Part shown: piece by piece, positions 23,976 through 35,600 of the stretch
How positions within the stretch are numbered: position 1 is the first letter of the stretch
Layout of the letters: every line of letters starts with the position of its first letter
Assembly: GCA_035772735.1 (NCBI GenBank)
Contig: JASDFA010000020.1
Location: 14,301,501 to 14,365,500 of the forward strand
From: Datura wrightii
Taxonomy: Eukaryota > Streptophyta > Magnoliopsida > Solanales > Solanaceae
Reading direction: 5' to 3'
Length of the DNA: 64,000 nt
Position numbers and translations under genes: made by a program
The notes under the pieces: generated by a model
What the model saw: only the letters and a program-made list of their open reading frames with translations
What the model was told of the DNA's origin: nothing
Database searches by the model: none

Positions 23976-24850
23976 GTGTTCCTTGAAGATCTTTCCAGAG
24001 TTCCTCCTAAGCGGGAAATCGACTTTGGTATAGACCTTCTCCCAGATACTCAGCCCCTCTCCATCCCTCCTTACAGAATGGCTCTGGCTGAGCTTAAGGA
24101 GTTAAAGGAGCAGCTAAAGGACCTTCTTGATAAAGTTTTTATCAAATCCAGCATCTCTCCCTGGGGTGCTCCAGTACTATTCATGCGAAAGAAAGATGGT
24201 ACCCTCAGAATGTGCATTGATTACTGTCAGTTGAATAAGGTCACAGTCAAGAACAGGTATCCCCTACCCAAAATTGATGACTTGTTCGACCAACTTCAGG
24301 GAGCCAGCTATTTCTCCAAAATAGATCTTAGGTCAGAGTATCATCAGTTAAGGGTCACAGAGTGTGACATACTAAAAATAGCTTTCAGGACACGGTATGG
24401 TCACTATGAGTTTGTGGTTATATCCTTTGGACTCACAAAGACCCACGCAACTTTGATGGACCTGATGAATAGAGTCTTTAAGCAGTATCTGGATATATTC
24501 ATTATTGTATTTATTGACAACACTCTGGTATACTCCAGAAATAAGGAAGAGCATGTGAATCACCTAAGGATAGTACTTCAGACACTCAGAGACTGTCAAT
24601 TGTTCGCTAAGTTCAGCAAATGCAAATTCTGGTTGAAGTCCGTGACTTTCTTGGGTCATGTGGTCTCGGGTGAGGGTATCCTAAGAAGGTAGCAGCGGTA
24701 AAAGACTAGCCCAGACCTACCTCCCCAACAGAAATTAGAAGTTTCTTGGGTCTAGCCAGTTATTACCGATGCTTTGTGGAAGGTTTTTCCTCTATAGCAT
24801 ACCCTCTGACTAGGCTTACTCAGAAGAAGGTGAAATTTTAGTGGTCAGAG
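23976..24850 (+). pseudogene. TEK2 reverse transcriptase remnant
   Basis: A 238-codon open stretch covers the fingers and palm: GTLRMCIDYCQLNKVTVKN, then YPLPKIDDLFDQL, YFSKIDLRSEYHQL and YGHYEFVVISFGL. The catalytic loop reads FIDN where the family has (F/Y)IDD, so the second aspartate is lost. Motif A has Glu where Gly is normal (LRSEY). A small deletion and frameshift near 24682 precede the connection segment, which continues FLGLASYYRCFVEGF in another frame up to about 24850. Confidence 0.9.
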
Positions 24851-25275
24851 GAGTGTGAGAAGAGTTTTCAAGAGTTAAAAGCTCTACACGCTACCGCTCT
24901 AGTGTTGACCCTACCGGAAGGATCAGATGGGTTTGTAGTATATTGCGATGCTTTCAGAGTTGGACTCGGTTGCGTTCTGATGCAGTGGGGCAAGGTGATA
25001 GCCTACGCCTCCAGAAAGCTCAAAGTTCATGAAAAGAATTATCCGACACATGACTTGGAGTTGGTAGCAGTGGTGTTTGCATTGAAAATATGGAGAAACT
25101 ACCTGTACTGGGCTCATGTGGATGTCTTCACCGATCACAAAAGCCTTTAGTATGTGTTCATTCAGAATGATCTAAATCTTCATCAGAGAAGGTGGTTAGA
25201 GCTACTAAAGGACTATGACATGAGCGTGTTGTATCACCGGGAAAAACCCAATGTGGTGGCTGATGCCCTAAGCTG
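24851..25275 (+). pseudogene. TEK2 RNase H remnant
   Basis: An RT-linked RNase H with VLTLPEGSDGFVVYCDAFRV (Asp of the active site kept), VLMQWGKVIAYASRKL, YPTHDLELVAVVFALKIWR and VDVFTDHKSL. In-frame stops lie at 25148 and 25274. It would remove the RNA strand during cDNA synthesis. Confidence 0.88.
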
Positions 25276-27100
25276 AGTGTCTATGGGGAGCATGGCTTAT
25301 GTCGAGGAAGGCAAGAAAGAGCTGGCAAAGGATATCCACAGATTAGCTGGATTGGGAGTACAGTTGGTTGATACTGTTGAGGGTGGAGTAGTTGTGCAGA
25401 GTGGATCAGATTCCTTTTTGATTGTTGAAGTTAAATCCAAACTGGATGAAGATCCCATACTACTTAAGCTAAAGGTTGCGGTTCTCCGAAAAGAAGTTGA
25501 GGCTTTCTCCAAAGGGGGAGATGATGTACTCTGTTACCAGGGTAAATTGTGCATATCGGATGTGGGTGATTTGAGACAGCAGATACTGGCTAAAGCACAC
25601 AGTTTGAGAGATTCAATCACCCAGGTGCTACAAAGATGTACCATGATCTGCGAGATATTTACTGGTGGAATGGCATGAAAAGAGACATTGTTGAATTTGT
25701 AACTAAGTGTCCAAACTGCCAACAAGTCAAAGTAGAACACCACAGACCTGGAGGCATGACTCAGGATATCAGCATACCCTTGTGGAAGTGGGAAAAAGTA
25801 AATACAGACTTTATTACGGGTCTACCTCGGACTCGTCGGTGGCATGATTCAATCTGGGTGATAGTAGACCGAATGACTAAGTCAGCACACTTTCTCTTAG
25901 TTAAAACTACAGATTCAGCTGAGGACACTGGATTAGGAGTATAGTTGGTTGATACTGTTGAGGGAGGATTAGTTGTGCAGAGTGGATCAGATTCCTCTTT
26001 GATTGTTGAAGTTAAGTCCAGACAGGATAAAGATCCCATACTACATAAGCTAAAGGAAGCGGTTCTCCTAAAAGAAGTTAAGGCTTTCTCCAATGGGGGA
26101 GATAATGTACTCTTTTACCAGAGTAGATTGTGCATACCAGATGTGGGTGATTTGAGATAGCAGATACTGGCTAAAGCACACAGTTGAGAGATTCTATCCA
26201 CCCAGGTGCTACAAAGATGTACCATTATATGTGCGATATTTACTGGTGAAACAGCATGAAAAGAGACATTGTTGAATTTGTAGTTGTGCCCGAATTGCCA
26301 ACAAGTCAAAGTAGAACACTAGATACCTGGAGGTATGACTTAGGATATCATCATACCCACATGGAAGTGGGAAGAAGTAAATATGGACTTTATTACGGGT
26401 CTACCTCGGACTTGTCGACAACATGATTCAATCGGGTGATAGTAGATTGGATGACTAAGTTAGCACACTTCCTCCCAATTAAAACTACATATTCAGCTGA
26501 GGACTATGCTAGGCTTTATATCCCGGAGTTAGTCATACTTCATGGGGTGCCCTTATCCATTATCTCAAGTAGAGGTACCCAGTTCACCTCTCACTTCTGG
26601 AAGTCCTTTCAGAAGGGACTTGGTACCTGGACAAGCTGAGAAGACTATTCAAACCCTATAAGATATGTTCACAGAGTGTGTGATCGATTTCAAGGGCAAT
26701 TGGGATGATCACTTTCCTCTCATCAAATTTTCTTACAACAACAGCTACCACTCTAGCATCCAGATGGCCCCGTTTGAGGCATTGTATGGTAGGAGGTCCA
26801 GATATCCTTTCGGGTGATTTGAGGTTGGTGAAGCTACTCTAATCGGGCTAGATTCGGTTCATAAAGCTATGTAGAAAGTACAACTCATTCGAGAAATATG
26901 GAAAACAGCTCAGAGCCATCAGAAATCTCATGCTAATGTGAGGAGAAGGGAATTAGAGTTTGCAGTGGATGACTGGGTCTATCTGAAAATTTTACCCATG
27001 AAAGGGGGATGAGATTTGGGAAGAAAGGAAAACTCTGTCCGAGATATGTGGGACCCTATAGAATTCTGAAGCAAATTGGCAAGGTAGCTTATGAGCTTTA
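25276..27100 (+). pseudogene. TEK2 integrase remnant with internal duplication
   Basis: The linker (MGSMAYVEEGKKELAKD) leads to the H2C2 zinc-binding region (HPGATKMYHDLRDIYWWN, then TKCPNCQQV) and the catalytic core: VNTDFITGLPRTR (first Asp), SSRGTQFTSHFW where family members have SDRG (second Asp lost), and GQAEKTIQT (Glu kept). A 581-bp segment (25347-25927) is repeated at 25928-26505, shifting the frame. About 36 bases are missing between GLGT and GQAEK. Later parts are NWDDHFPLIKF and YNNSYHSSIQMAPFEALYGR. Confidence 0.88.
25347..26505 (+). repeat. 581-bp tandem duplication inside TEK2 integrase
   Basis: CTGGATTGGGAGTACAGTTG at 25347 recurs as CTGGATTAGGAGTATAGTTG at 25928, and the similarity continues to about 26505. 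The period, 581, is not a multiple of three. The two copies differ at many positions, so the duplication is old. Confidence 0.92.
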
Positions 27101-27350
27101 GCATCTGTGCACCCAGTATTCCATGTTTCACTATTGAAGAAGTGCATCGCTGATCTAACTTCATTTGTGCCATTGGACAGTGTGGGAGTGAAATATAGTC
27201 TCTCATACGAAGAGTTCCCAGTCCAGATCCTTAATCGTCAGGTTCGTAAGCTGAGGAACAAGGAGGTAGCTTCAGTCAAGGTTTTATAGAGAAATCAGCA
27301 TGTAGAAGGAGCTACTTGGGAAGCTGAAGTAGATATGATTGCTAGATACC
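27101..27350 (+). pseudogene. TEK2 chromodomain remnant
   Basis: After HPVFHVSLLKKC, the segment YEEFPVQILNRQVRKLRNKE, then VASVKVL, a stop, RNQHVEGATWEAEVDMI and ARYPHLF has the layout of the integrase C-terminal chromodomain of Tekay-type chromoviruses. In those elements it steers integration to heterochromatin. One stop interrupts it. Confidence 0.85.
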
Positions 27351-27584
27351 CACACTTGTTCCCTTCCAGTTCAGTTCCGGCATAAGGTACTAAATTCCTC
27401 CCCAGTACTCTATTCAGTTTCATACTCATCAGCTTTATTTAGATTTTATATGTGCATCCTAGTTGCATCAGCTCTGTTAGTACAGTTGAGTCAGTTCGGA
27501 GTCAGTTACTCCTTCAAAAACCAGCTCATAGCCTCAGTCTAGAAATCTGAGCTCTTTTCCTAGTTTTACTGTAGTTTTAGTCTT

Positions 27585-27618
27585 TATTCGAGGACGAATG
27601 ATCCCAAGGGAAAAATAT
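27585..27618 (+). other. Palindrome and polypurine tract of TEK2
   Basis: TATTCGAGGACGAATG (27585-27600) is the conserved palindrome with one end mismatch. AAGGGAAAAATAT (27606-27618) abuts the 3' LTR. The preceding 230 bases are 3' UTR without a gene. Confidence 0.85.
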
Positions 27619-29143
27619 TGTAACACCCCAAAACTTTTTTAGACCATACTCAGGCATTTTAAGAAAGTCCAAAAGAAAAACAAGAAATTTTATTACAGAA
27701 TGACCCAGACAATGGGCCGTGGGAATCTCCAATGGATCGTTGTTTGAGTCGTTGTCAGTGTAGTAGCTGTTCTTCGGGAGAAACAATGAGGCATAGGACA
27801 ACCCATTGGTTGATTCAATGAGCCATCCTGTGTATACCACGAGTCGATCCAATGACTATGTAGACCACGAGTCGATGCAATGACCCGTTGGTCCAACCAA
27901 TGAGTCATTATGTTGATCGTTGTCTCAAGGCCCAGTTCCCCTACCAGTTCTAACGAGAGGTTCCAACGAACCATTTGTTCTTCCAATGGATCTTGGTATC
28001 CTTTGATGCTTCATTTCTAGTGGGCATGATTTCTGAACCCAGATCCAACGGTGGGTTCTAACGAGTCATGGGTCCGACTAACGACCCGTTCTTAGGCCCG
28101 TTGGTCTATATCGACCAGTTTTCAGTTCTTTCTTCCAGGGGTATGTTTTTAATTTTTTACCTTTTAATATTGAAACCCTGTCATGTTGGACTAGATTAGG
28201 AGGGAGTTAAAGGGGTGGAATGACCTTTTCCCCTTCATTTCACTCTCTTCCTCTCAAGCCTAAGCGTAGAACAGACGAGAAGTTTATAGCAGAAGCTAGG
28301 GCAAGCATTGTTTTCTCAGAATTTTCTCAGGGATTTTTCTCTAGAAATTCTTAGCCAGGTATGTGGGAATTAAACAAGGGAATAGTTCTTCCCTTGTGTT
28401 CCCAAAATCCTTCTTTAAATTCTCTATCAGTTCTAGCCCTGAGACTTTTGAATGTGATGAAATTATCTGTCAGACCTCGTTTAAATCACGTGGAATATCA
28501 CTTATGTTAAATGTTGATTTCTTTCCAACAGTTTGTGACTATATTGTTACTTGTTCTATAACGCAAAATCTAGCCCTAGTCTTGAATATAGAAAAAACTA
28601 GAATCTTGCAATAGTGTTTAAGTATCGAAATTTTTGTTTGATTATATCAGTGTTGGGGACTCCCATGTTGTTGTAGTATTGAAACTCAATCAAATTATTT
28701 TCAATTCAATTTTGGTCAAAATGTTAGAATACCCAGTGTCAGTCAGAAATGCCAGTTGATCAGTTTGACTACAGAAATTCTCGAGGTGTCAGTAATACCT
28801 CCCGGTTATTAGAATTAGACTCAGTGTTAGTTCATATGGTTCTTTAGGTGGTCATGACACTTTCATATAAGAATCTTTGACCAGCCTTAGAATCCCAGCT
28901 TCAGAATTATAGTTTGTTCTTTAGACGGTTATGACGCTTCCAGATAAGTAGCTCTGACCATTCTTAGAACTCAGTTACAGAATCAAGTCAGATAAGGCTC
29001 TCAGGGTTCTTGCAAATAGGTATTCTTGACTAGTCTTGGGCCCCATTTTCGAGCTATCAACTTAGTAGCTAATCCAGAAATATCCAGTGGGAGCAAGACT
29101 TAGCACCGAGCGGACCGGGGTTCCAGCGCACCCAGGTTCCCAG
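27619..29143 (+). repeat. TEK2 3' LTR, truncated
   Basis: It starts TGTAACACCCCAAAAC and follows the 5' LTR up to the equivalent of about 21224, ending CCAGGTTCCCAG. At 29144 the sequence becomes RNase H coding sequence of TEK3. Confidence 0.9.
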
Positions 29144-29640
29144 ATTTTGGTGGTCGGATGGGTGTGAGAAGAGTTTCTAGGAGTTGAAGACTCGAATCAC
29201 TACTACTCCGGTTCTGACCTTACCAGACGGAACAGAGGGATTGGTTGTTTATTGTGATGCTTCCATAGTTGGACTCAGATGCGTTCTGATGCAGTGGAGC
29301 AAAGTGATAGTCTACGCCTCCATACAACTCAAAGTTCATGAGAAGAACTATCCAACTCATGACTTAGAGTTGGCAGCGGTGGTATTCGCGCTAAGAATAT
29401 ACACTACCTTTATAGGGCTCATGCGGATGTATTCACATATCACAAGAGCCTTCAGTATGTGTTCAGCCAGAAGGACTTAAACCTGCATCAGAGATGATGG
29501 TTGGAGCTGCTAAAGGACTATGACATGAGTGTGTTGTATCACCCAGGTAAAGCCAACATGGTGGTTAATTCCCTAAGTAGACAGTCTATGGGGAGTGTGG
29601 CTCACATTGAGGAAGGCAAGAGGGAGTTAATGAAAGATTT
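29144..29640 (+). pseudogene. TEK3 RNase H remnant
   Basis: It begins mid-domain with FWWSDGCEKSF and continues TTTPVLTLPDGTEGLVVYCD, then ASIVGL, VLMQWSKVIVYAS, and YPTHDLELAAVVFALRI. A frameshift follows near 29400. The tail LLKDYDMSVLYHPGKANMVV (about 29507-29566) is back in frame. Confidence 0.85.
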
Positions 29641-30870
29641 TCACAGACTAGCCCGGTTAGGGGTGCAGTTGGTTGATTCAGCCGAAGGTGGTGTGGTAAT
29701 GCAAAGCGGGTCAAATTCATCCTTGGTAGTTGAAGTCAAGTCTAGAAAGGATGAGGATCCCATCTTACTTAAGCTTAAGGGAGTCGTCCTCAGAAAATAA
29801 ATAGAAGCTTTATCCTAAGGGGGAGATGGGGTTCTCTATTACCAAGGCAGGTTGTGTGTACCGGATGTTGATGAATTGAGACAGCAGATATTGGCTGAGG
29901 CACACAGGTCGAGATACTCCATTCACCGTGGTGCTACAAAAATGTACTGCGATCTGCAGGATATTTTCTGATGGAACGGCATGAAGAGAGACATTGTTGA
30001 ATTCATAGCCAAGTGCCCGAACTACAAGGTAGAGCATCAAAGGCCAGGAGGCATGACTCAAGATATCAGTATACCCACATGGAAGTGGGAGTAAATAAAC
30101 ACGGACTTCATTATGGGTCTAGCAACAGCATGACTCAATCTAGGTAGTAGTAGACCGAATGACTAGGTCAGCACATTTCCTCCCAGTCAAAACCACAGAC
30201 TCAGCTGAGGACTATACCAAACTTTACATTCAAGAGTTAGTCAGACTCCATAGGGTGCCTTTGGCTATCATTTCAGATAGAGGAGCCCAGTTCACTTCCC
30301 ATTTCTGGAAGTCTTTTCAGAAGGGACTTGGCACTCAGGTCAATATCAGTACAGTTTTTCACCCGCAGACAGATGGGCAAGCTGAGCGGACGATTCAGAC
30401 TTAAGAAGATATGTTAAGAGCGTGCGCGATCGATTTCAAAGGTAACTGGGATGACCATTTGCCTCTAATAGAGTTTGTGTACAACAATAGCTACCATTCT
30501 AGCATTCAGATGGCCCCATTTGAAGCATTATATGGGAGAAGGTGTAGATCTCCTATAGGGTGGTTTGAGGTTGGTGAAGCTACCTTGATAGGGCAAGACT
30601 CGGTTCACGAGGTAATGTAGAAAGTTTAGCTCATCCGAGAAAGGTTGAAAATAGCTCAGAGCCATCAGAAATCTTATGCCGGTGTACGGAGAAGAGAGTT
30701 GGAGTTTGCAGTTGATGACTGGGTTTACCTAAAAATTTCTCCCATGAAAGGGGTGATGAGGTTTGGCAAGAAGGGGAGCTCAGTCCGAGATTGTGAGACC
30801 CTATAGAATTTTAAGGCGTATCGTCAAGGTAGCCTATGAGCTAGAGTTACCTTCATAACTAGCAGTTGTA
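29641..30870 (+). pseudogene. TEK3 integrase remnant
   Basis: The zinc region is damaged: AKCPNY is followed directly by KVEHQRPGG, so the second Cys and neighbours are missing. The catalytic core keeps AIISDRGAQFTSHFW (second Asp) and FHPQTDGQAERTIQT (Glu). The first-Asp region (about 30085-30130) reads NTDFIMGL and then a deletion. Stops follow at about 30403 and 30618. The downstream GKP-like region DDWVYLKISPMKGVMRFGKK is recognisable. Confidence 0.87.
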
Positions 30871-31145
30871 CACCCAGTTTTCCATGTGTCACTTTTGAAG
30901 AAGTGCATCAGAGATCCAACCTCAGTTGTACCATTAGACAGTGTAGGAATAAAAGATAGTCTCTCATATAAGGAAGTACCAATCCAGATCCTTGACCATC
31001 AGGTTCATAAGCTGAAGAACAAGGAAATAGCTTCAGTCAAAGTCTTATGGAGAAATTCGTAGGTTGAGGGAGCTATGTGGGAGGCCGAAGCAGATATGAT
31101 GGCCAAATACCTGCACATGTTCTCTACCGACTCTGTTATAGCTTA
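30871..31145 (+). pseudogene. TEK3 chromodomain remnant
   Basis: After a frameshifted HPVFHVSLLKKC region, ILDHQVHKLKNKEIASVKVL, then WRNS, a stop, VEGAMWEAEADMMAKYLHMF gives the chromodomain. It retains the Trp before the stop that TEK2 lost. Confidence 0.82.
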
Positions 31146-31357
31146 AAATGTTAGTTTTTCCTTATAAACTGATTTAGTTGTGGCATTCAATTCAGGTGTA
31201 CAAGTCTCTTTTATGTTTATAAATGTATGTATGAAAGGCAAATTCAATTCAGTCATGTATTTTGAAACGGAGATAGTCATTCCAATAATTTTGGAGTTAA
31301 ATGAATAGAATCTGGAATGTCTAGTTCTTATTCTCTGCTTTCTTGTGTGTTTTCTAA

Positions 31358-31391
31358 CAATCGAGGACGAATGTTTCCAAGGCCGAGATAC
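31358..31391 (+). other. Palindrome and polypurine tract of TEK3
   Basis: CAATCGAGGACGAATG (31358-31373) and a decayed tract AAGGCCGAGATAC (31379-31391) precede the LTR. 31146-31357 is 3' UTR without a gene. Confidence 0.78.
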
Positions 31392-33869
31392 TGCAATGCC
31401 CCGAAAAATCAAATACTAAATACGGGACTTAAATCAGAAAATTTGGAAATCTGCAAAAATTTGTCACAGAACGACTCACCTAACAGGTCGTTGTGAGACC
31501 TGACGACTCGTTAGGTCAGTCATGAGAAGAAGGAGCTTAATGGTAAGTGAGAAGTAGTGTACTTGACGGATGGTGACCATGAGTCGTGGTCACCAATAAC
31601 GACTCGTTATGTCCCCCGTTACCAGCCCTAGTCAGTTGTTAGGCAGTGCACCTAACGAGTGTCACCACGAGTCATCATCACTAGTAACGACTCATTGTGT
31701 GACTCGTGGTAAGGCCCAGTATAGAAGCTTCAGAAGTGAGACAGTGTGGTCCACGACTGGTGACCACGACTCATTAGGTCCCTCGTGGTGACATACCGAG
31801 AATTCCGGCAGTGTATTCCATGGGTCTGACCATGAGTCGTGGTCAGTCACCACGACTCATTAGGTCACCCATTAGGATCACCTGTAAGTTTTCCCAGCAA
31901 TTTTCTAAGGGCTATTTAGTAATTTCCTACTCTCCTTAGCTTTAAACTACGTCATTTTGGGCGTAAATTCAGACTTATTAAAGGGTTTGGACTGTTCCTC
32001 CCCTCATTCTCACGTTTACTCTCAGAAATTTATCGAAAGTTCTCTCAAGAAACTCTCTAGCAGGCTTAGGGTTTTTCCTTCATCGTAGCAGTTCAGGTCT
32101 TCTTCTTCAGGGAATTCTTAGCTAGGTATATGGGAATTCAACAAGGGAATTGTCCTTCCCTTGTGTCCCCCTACCCCCCCCACCCCCAAAATCCTTTCAT
32201 AATTTTCCTATCAGTTTAGCCTGAGATTTTTGAATATGAAAAATATTTTCATGTTGGTTTTTGTTAATTTCAATTGGGTTATTATCCATGTTAATTATTC
32301 ATATAATCTTCATCAGTTCTTAAGTAAATTGTTGATGTTCTTGCAAGTGATTTACAGCCCTAAATTCTCAAGTAAAGATTGTTTGTGTATTAAATTCCTG
32401 TTTAGTGAATGAAGTATGTTTTGGGCTGAATTTCCTATAATTCTTATTACATATATATGTTGAGCAAATATTCCATCGATAAGAATGATTTTAGCCTTGT
32501 CGGATGAGATTTCTCTAATTCTTGAATTTTTTCCATATTATGGAATTCCCGTGTTGTTGGAATGAGTTGAGTTCTCTATTAGTTGCTTAGTAGTTTAGTT
32601 CAGTTAGAACATAGAACCTCTTCAAAACTATTCAGAACTTGTTAACTGATCAGTTTGACTTCAGTCTTTTCCTGAGGTGTCAATGGTACCACCCAGTTAT
32701 CAGAATCAGACTTAGAATCTAGTTTATTGGTCCATTAGGCGGTCATCACATTTTAGATATATAGCTCTGACTAGCCCAGGACCCCAGTTTAGTTTAAAGA
32801 TTATTCTTAGATGGTTACTACGCTTTCTGATAAGAAGCTCTGACCAGTCTAGAACCCAATTTCAAAATCTGGTCCGATAAGACTCTCAAGGTACTTTCAG
32901 TTATATGTCCCTGACTAGTCTTGGACCCCAGTTTCGAGCTATCAGCCTAGTAGTTCAGTTTAAGTTTTTCAGTGGGAGTAGGACTTAGCACCGAGCGGGC
33001 CGGGGTTCCAGCACACCCAGGTTCCCAGAACTACGTCGCCAGCATCGGTTACAGTATTACATAGCCTGATTAGCCCTAGACTTTTGTGATAACATAGTTC
33101 ATGCCTTTATACCCTGGCAAGGTATATTGGGTCCTACCAGTGGGGTGTATACATCGAACTCCACATCTAGCTCACGTGGTTATATGTCGGTTATAGACTC
33201 TCCCACTAGTCAGTCCTCCAGTTTCAGAATAAGTAGCTCAGTTCAGTACAATATTTTTGGACTTTGAACTCTCAAACTTAGGGCATGTCTTTGACCATCA
33301 GAAAGGGTCATCTTAACCATTTCAGTTTACATCAGTAGTTTAGTTCAACTTACTTGTTGGTCATTGCGTGTCATTTCAGTTCAAACTTTATATTCAGTTA
33401 TGTTCTCTCCCACTTACTCAGTACATTCAATGTACTGACGCATACTTTTATGCTGTATCATTTAATGATACAGTTGCAGGTTCCCAGATTCAGCATTTTT
33501 AGCCATTGCGATCCAGATCCTCCTCTGCCGCAGTTGAAGTCTGAGTCCTCATCATTCCATGGCCTTATTCCATTTCCATTCAGTTGATTTATTATTTTTA
33601 GTTAGATTTAGAGTTAGCTGGGGGCTTGTCCCATCAACTCATCAGTTAGAAGGCTTTCAGATACTGAGTTAATTTCAGACTTCAAATGATATAAAATTTA
33701 TGTTTTCTTCTAGTTTTATTTTCTTTAATACTCTTGTGTTGTTATTTCAAAGCTTCTGCTACGCATGTTTGCTTAGAATACCAGTGTATGATAGACCAGG
33801 AGTTGATTTGGGGTCACATGTGACTTCAAGTACCATGTTACGCTCAGGGTGTAGACTCGGGGCATGACA
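31392..33869 (+). repeat. TEK3 3' LTR (2478 bp)
   Basis: It starts TGCAATGCCCCGAAAA, a transition-altered TGTAACACCCC, and ends GGGGCATGACA. The U3-side (31460-31880) has a dense array of CACGAGTCAT/AACGACTCGT motifs. The U5 side shares TGTATACATCGAACTCCA and GGTTATATGTCGGTTATAGA with TEK2 and TEK4. Confidence 0.9.
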
Positions 33870-34770
33870 TCATACCCCCAAGTCTCTGATGTTTAACCTT
33901 GACCTGTTGGCAATTTGAACACTTAGCCACAAATTCTACAATGTTCTTCTTCATGCCATTCCACCAGTAGACTTCCCATAGATCACAGTACATCTTGGTG
34001 GCACCTGGGTATATAGAGTACCTAGAGCTGTGAGCTTTCATTAGTATCTGTTGCCTCAAATCACCTACACATGGAACACACAACCTGCCTTGGTAACGGA
34101 GCACACCATCTCCCCCTTTGGAGAATGCTTCCACCTCTTTCTTTAGGACTGCTTCCATCAACTTGAGTAGGATTGGTCTTCATCTTGCTTTGACTTAACC
34201 TCCACCACATGGGAGGATTCTAACCCACTCTGGACTACAACTCCACCTTCTGCTAAGTCAACCAAATAAACTCCTAACTGAGCTAGTCTTTGAACATCTC
34301 TAACCAGTTCTTTCTTATCATCCTCAACATTAGCAACACTCCCCATAGACAATCTACTGAGGGCATCAGCCACTATGTTGGCTTTGCCCGAATGGTACAA
34401 AACACTCATGTCATAGTCTTTCAACAACTCCAACCACCTTCTCTGACGCAGATTCAGGTCCTTCTGACTGAACACATAATGTAGGCTCTTTTGGTCAGTA
34501 AAAACATCCACATGAACCCTATAAAGGTAGTGTTTCTAAATCTTCAAGGCAAATACTGCCACTACAAGCTCAAGCTCGCGAGTCAGATAGTTCTTCTATG
34601 AACCTTGAGATGTCCGAAAGCATAAGCTATCACTTTTTCATGTTGCATCAAAACACATCCAAGACCAAGTCTAGAGGCATCAAAATAGATCATGAACCCA
34701 TTTGAACCATCAGGAAGAGTCAAAATTGGTAGTGAGTCGAGTCTTCAACTCCTAAAAACTTTTCTCATGC
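33870..34770 (-). pseudogene. TEK4 RNase H and integrase N-terminus remnant
   Basis: On the minus strand the RNase H tail (MDVFTDQKSLHYVFSQKDL, LLKDYDMSVLYHSGKANIVA) leads to the integrase linker and zinc region: YQGRLCVPCVGDL, then SIYPGATKMYCDLWEVYWWN and AKCSNCQQVKVKHQRLGG. His of the HPG motif is changed to Tyr. A frameshift separates the open stretches ending near 34158. The sequence ends abruptly after GGM at the TEK3 boundary, before the catalytic core. Confidence 0.87.
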
Positions 34771-35600
34771 ATCAGATCACTGAAACCTTACCTTCTTTTG
34801 AGTTTGTCTGGTCAAAGGATCAGCAATGGAGGAGAATCCTTCTATGAGCCTTCTGTAATAACCAGCTAGGCCCAAGAAACTCCTAATGTCTGACGGATAG
34901 GTGCGTCTTGGCTAGTCCATGACTGTTGCTATCTCTTGAGGATCTATCTAAATACCCGCACTGGAGGCCACATGACCGAGCAACGCCACTGATCTTAGCT
35001 AGAATTCACACTTGCTAAATTTAGCAAATAATTGGCAGTCTCTGAGAGTCTGCAACACTATCCTCAAGTGATCTGCATGTTCCTCCTCTATTTTGGAATA
35101 AACTAGAACATCGTCTATGAAGATAGTGATGAATATGTCTAGATAAAGCTTGAATACCTTGTTCATCAAATCCATAAAAGTTGCAGGAGCATTCATTAGT
35201 CCAAAAAACATAACTACAAATTCGTAGTGATCATAATGATTTCTGAAGGCTGTTTTCGAAATGTCACATTCTTTGACCCCGAGCTGATAGTATCTTGATC
35301 TTAGATCTATTTTGGAAAAATAGCTAACTCCATGGAGTTGGTCAAACAAGTCATCAATATTGGGTAGAGGATACATGTTCTTGACTGTGACCTTATTTAG
35401 CTGACAGTAGTCGATGCACATTCTGAGTGTATTATCCTTCTTTCGCACGAATAAGACTGAGGCACCCCGGGGAGAGATGTTGGGTCTGGTGAAACGCTTA
35501 TCTAAGAGGTCCTTCACCTATTCTTTTAACTCTTTAAGCTCAGATGGAGCCATTTTATAAGGAGGAATTGAGATGGTTGGGTATTTGGGAGAAGGTCTAT
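34771..35600 (-). pseudogene. TEK4 reverse transcriptase remnant, best preserved in window
   Basis: A 172-codon open stretch (35517-34999) covers TLRMCIDYCQLNKVTVKN, YFSKIDLRSRYYQLGVKE, YDHYEFVVMFFGLMNAPATF and the intact catalytic loop FIDDVLVYS. Motif A has Arg where Gly is normal. The upstream LKEL segment (about 35520-35560) carries a stop and the downstream connection (about 34780-34990) is frameshifted. It is the least damaged RT here but still lacks an intact polyprotein. Confidence 0.88.

Larger units (their letters stand above)
19567..29143 (+). mobile_element. TEK2: chromovirus with all pol domains, 3' LTR truncated
   Basis: The order is 5' LTR (19567-22046), primer site, gag, protease, RT, RNase H, integrase with an internal duplication, chromodomain, polypurine tract, and 3' LTR from 27619 that stops at 29143 where it should continue for about 900 bases. 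Domain order and the chromodomain place it in the chromoviruses, probably Tekay. No target duplication can be tested because its right end is lost at the junction with TEK3. Confidence 0.88.
29144..33869 (+). mobile_element. TEK3: 5'-truncated chromovirus (RNase H to 3' LTR)
   Basis: This piece keeps RNase H, integrase, chromodomain, polypurine tract and a full 3' LTR. The 5' LTR, gag, protease and RT are gone. It is fused at its left to the cut TEK2 LTR, and at its right it abuts the minus-strand integrase of TEK4 with no target copy visible. Confidence 0.85.
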
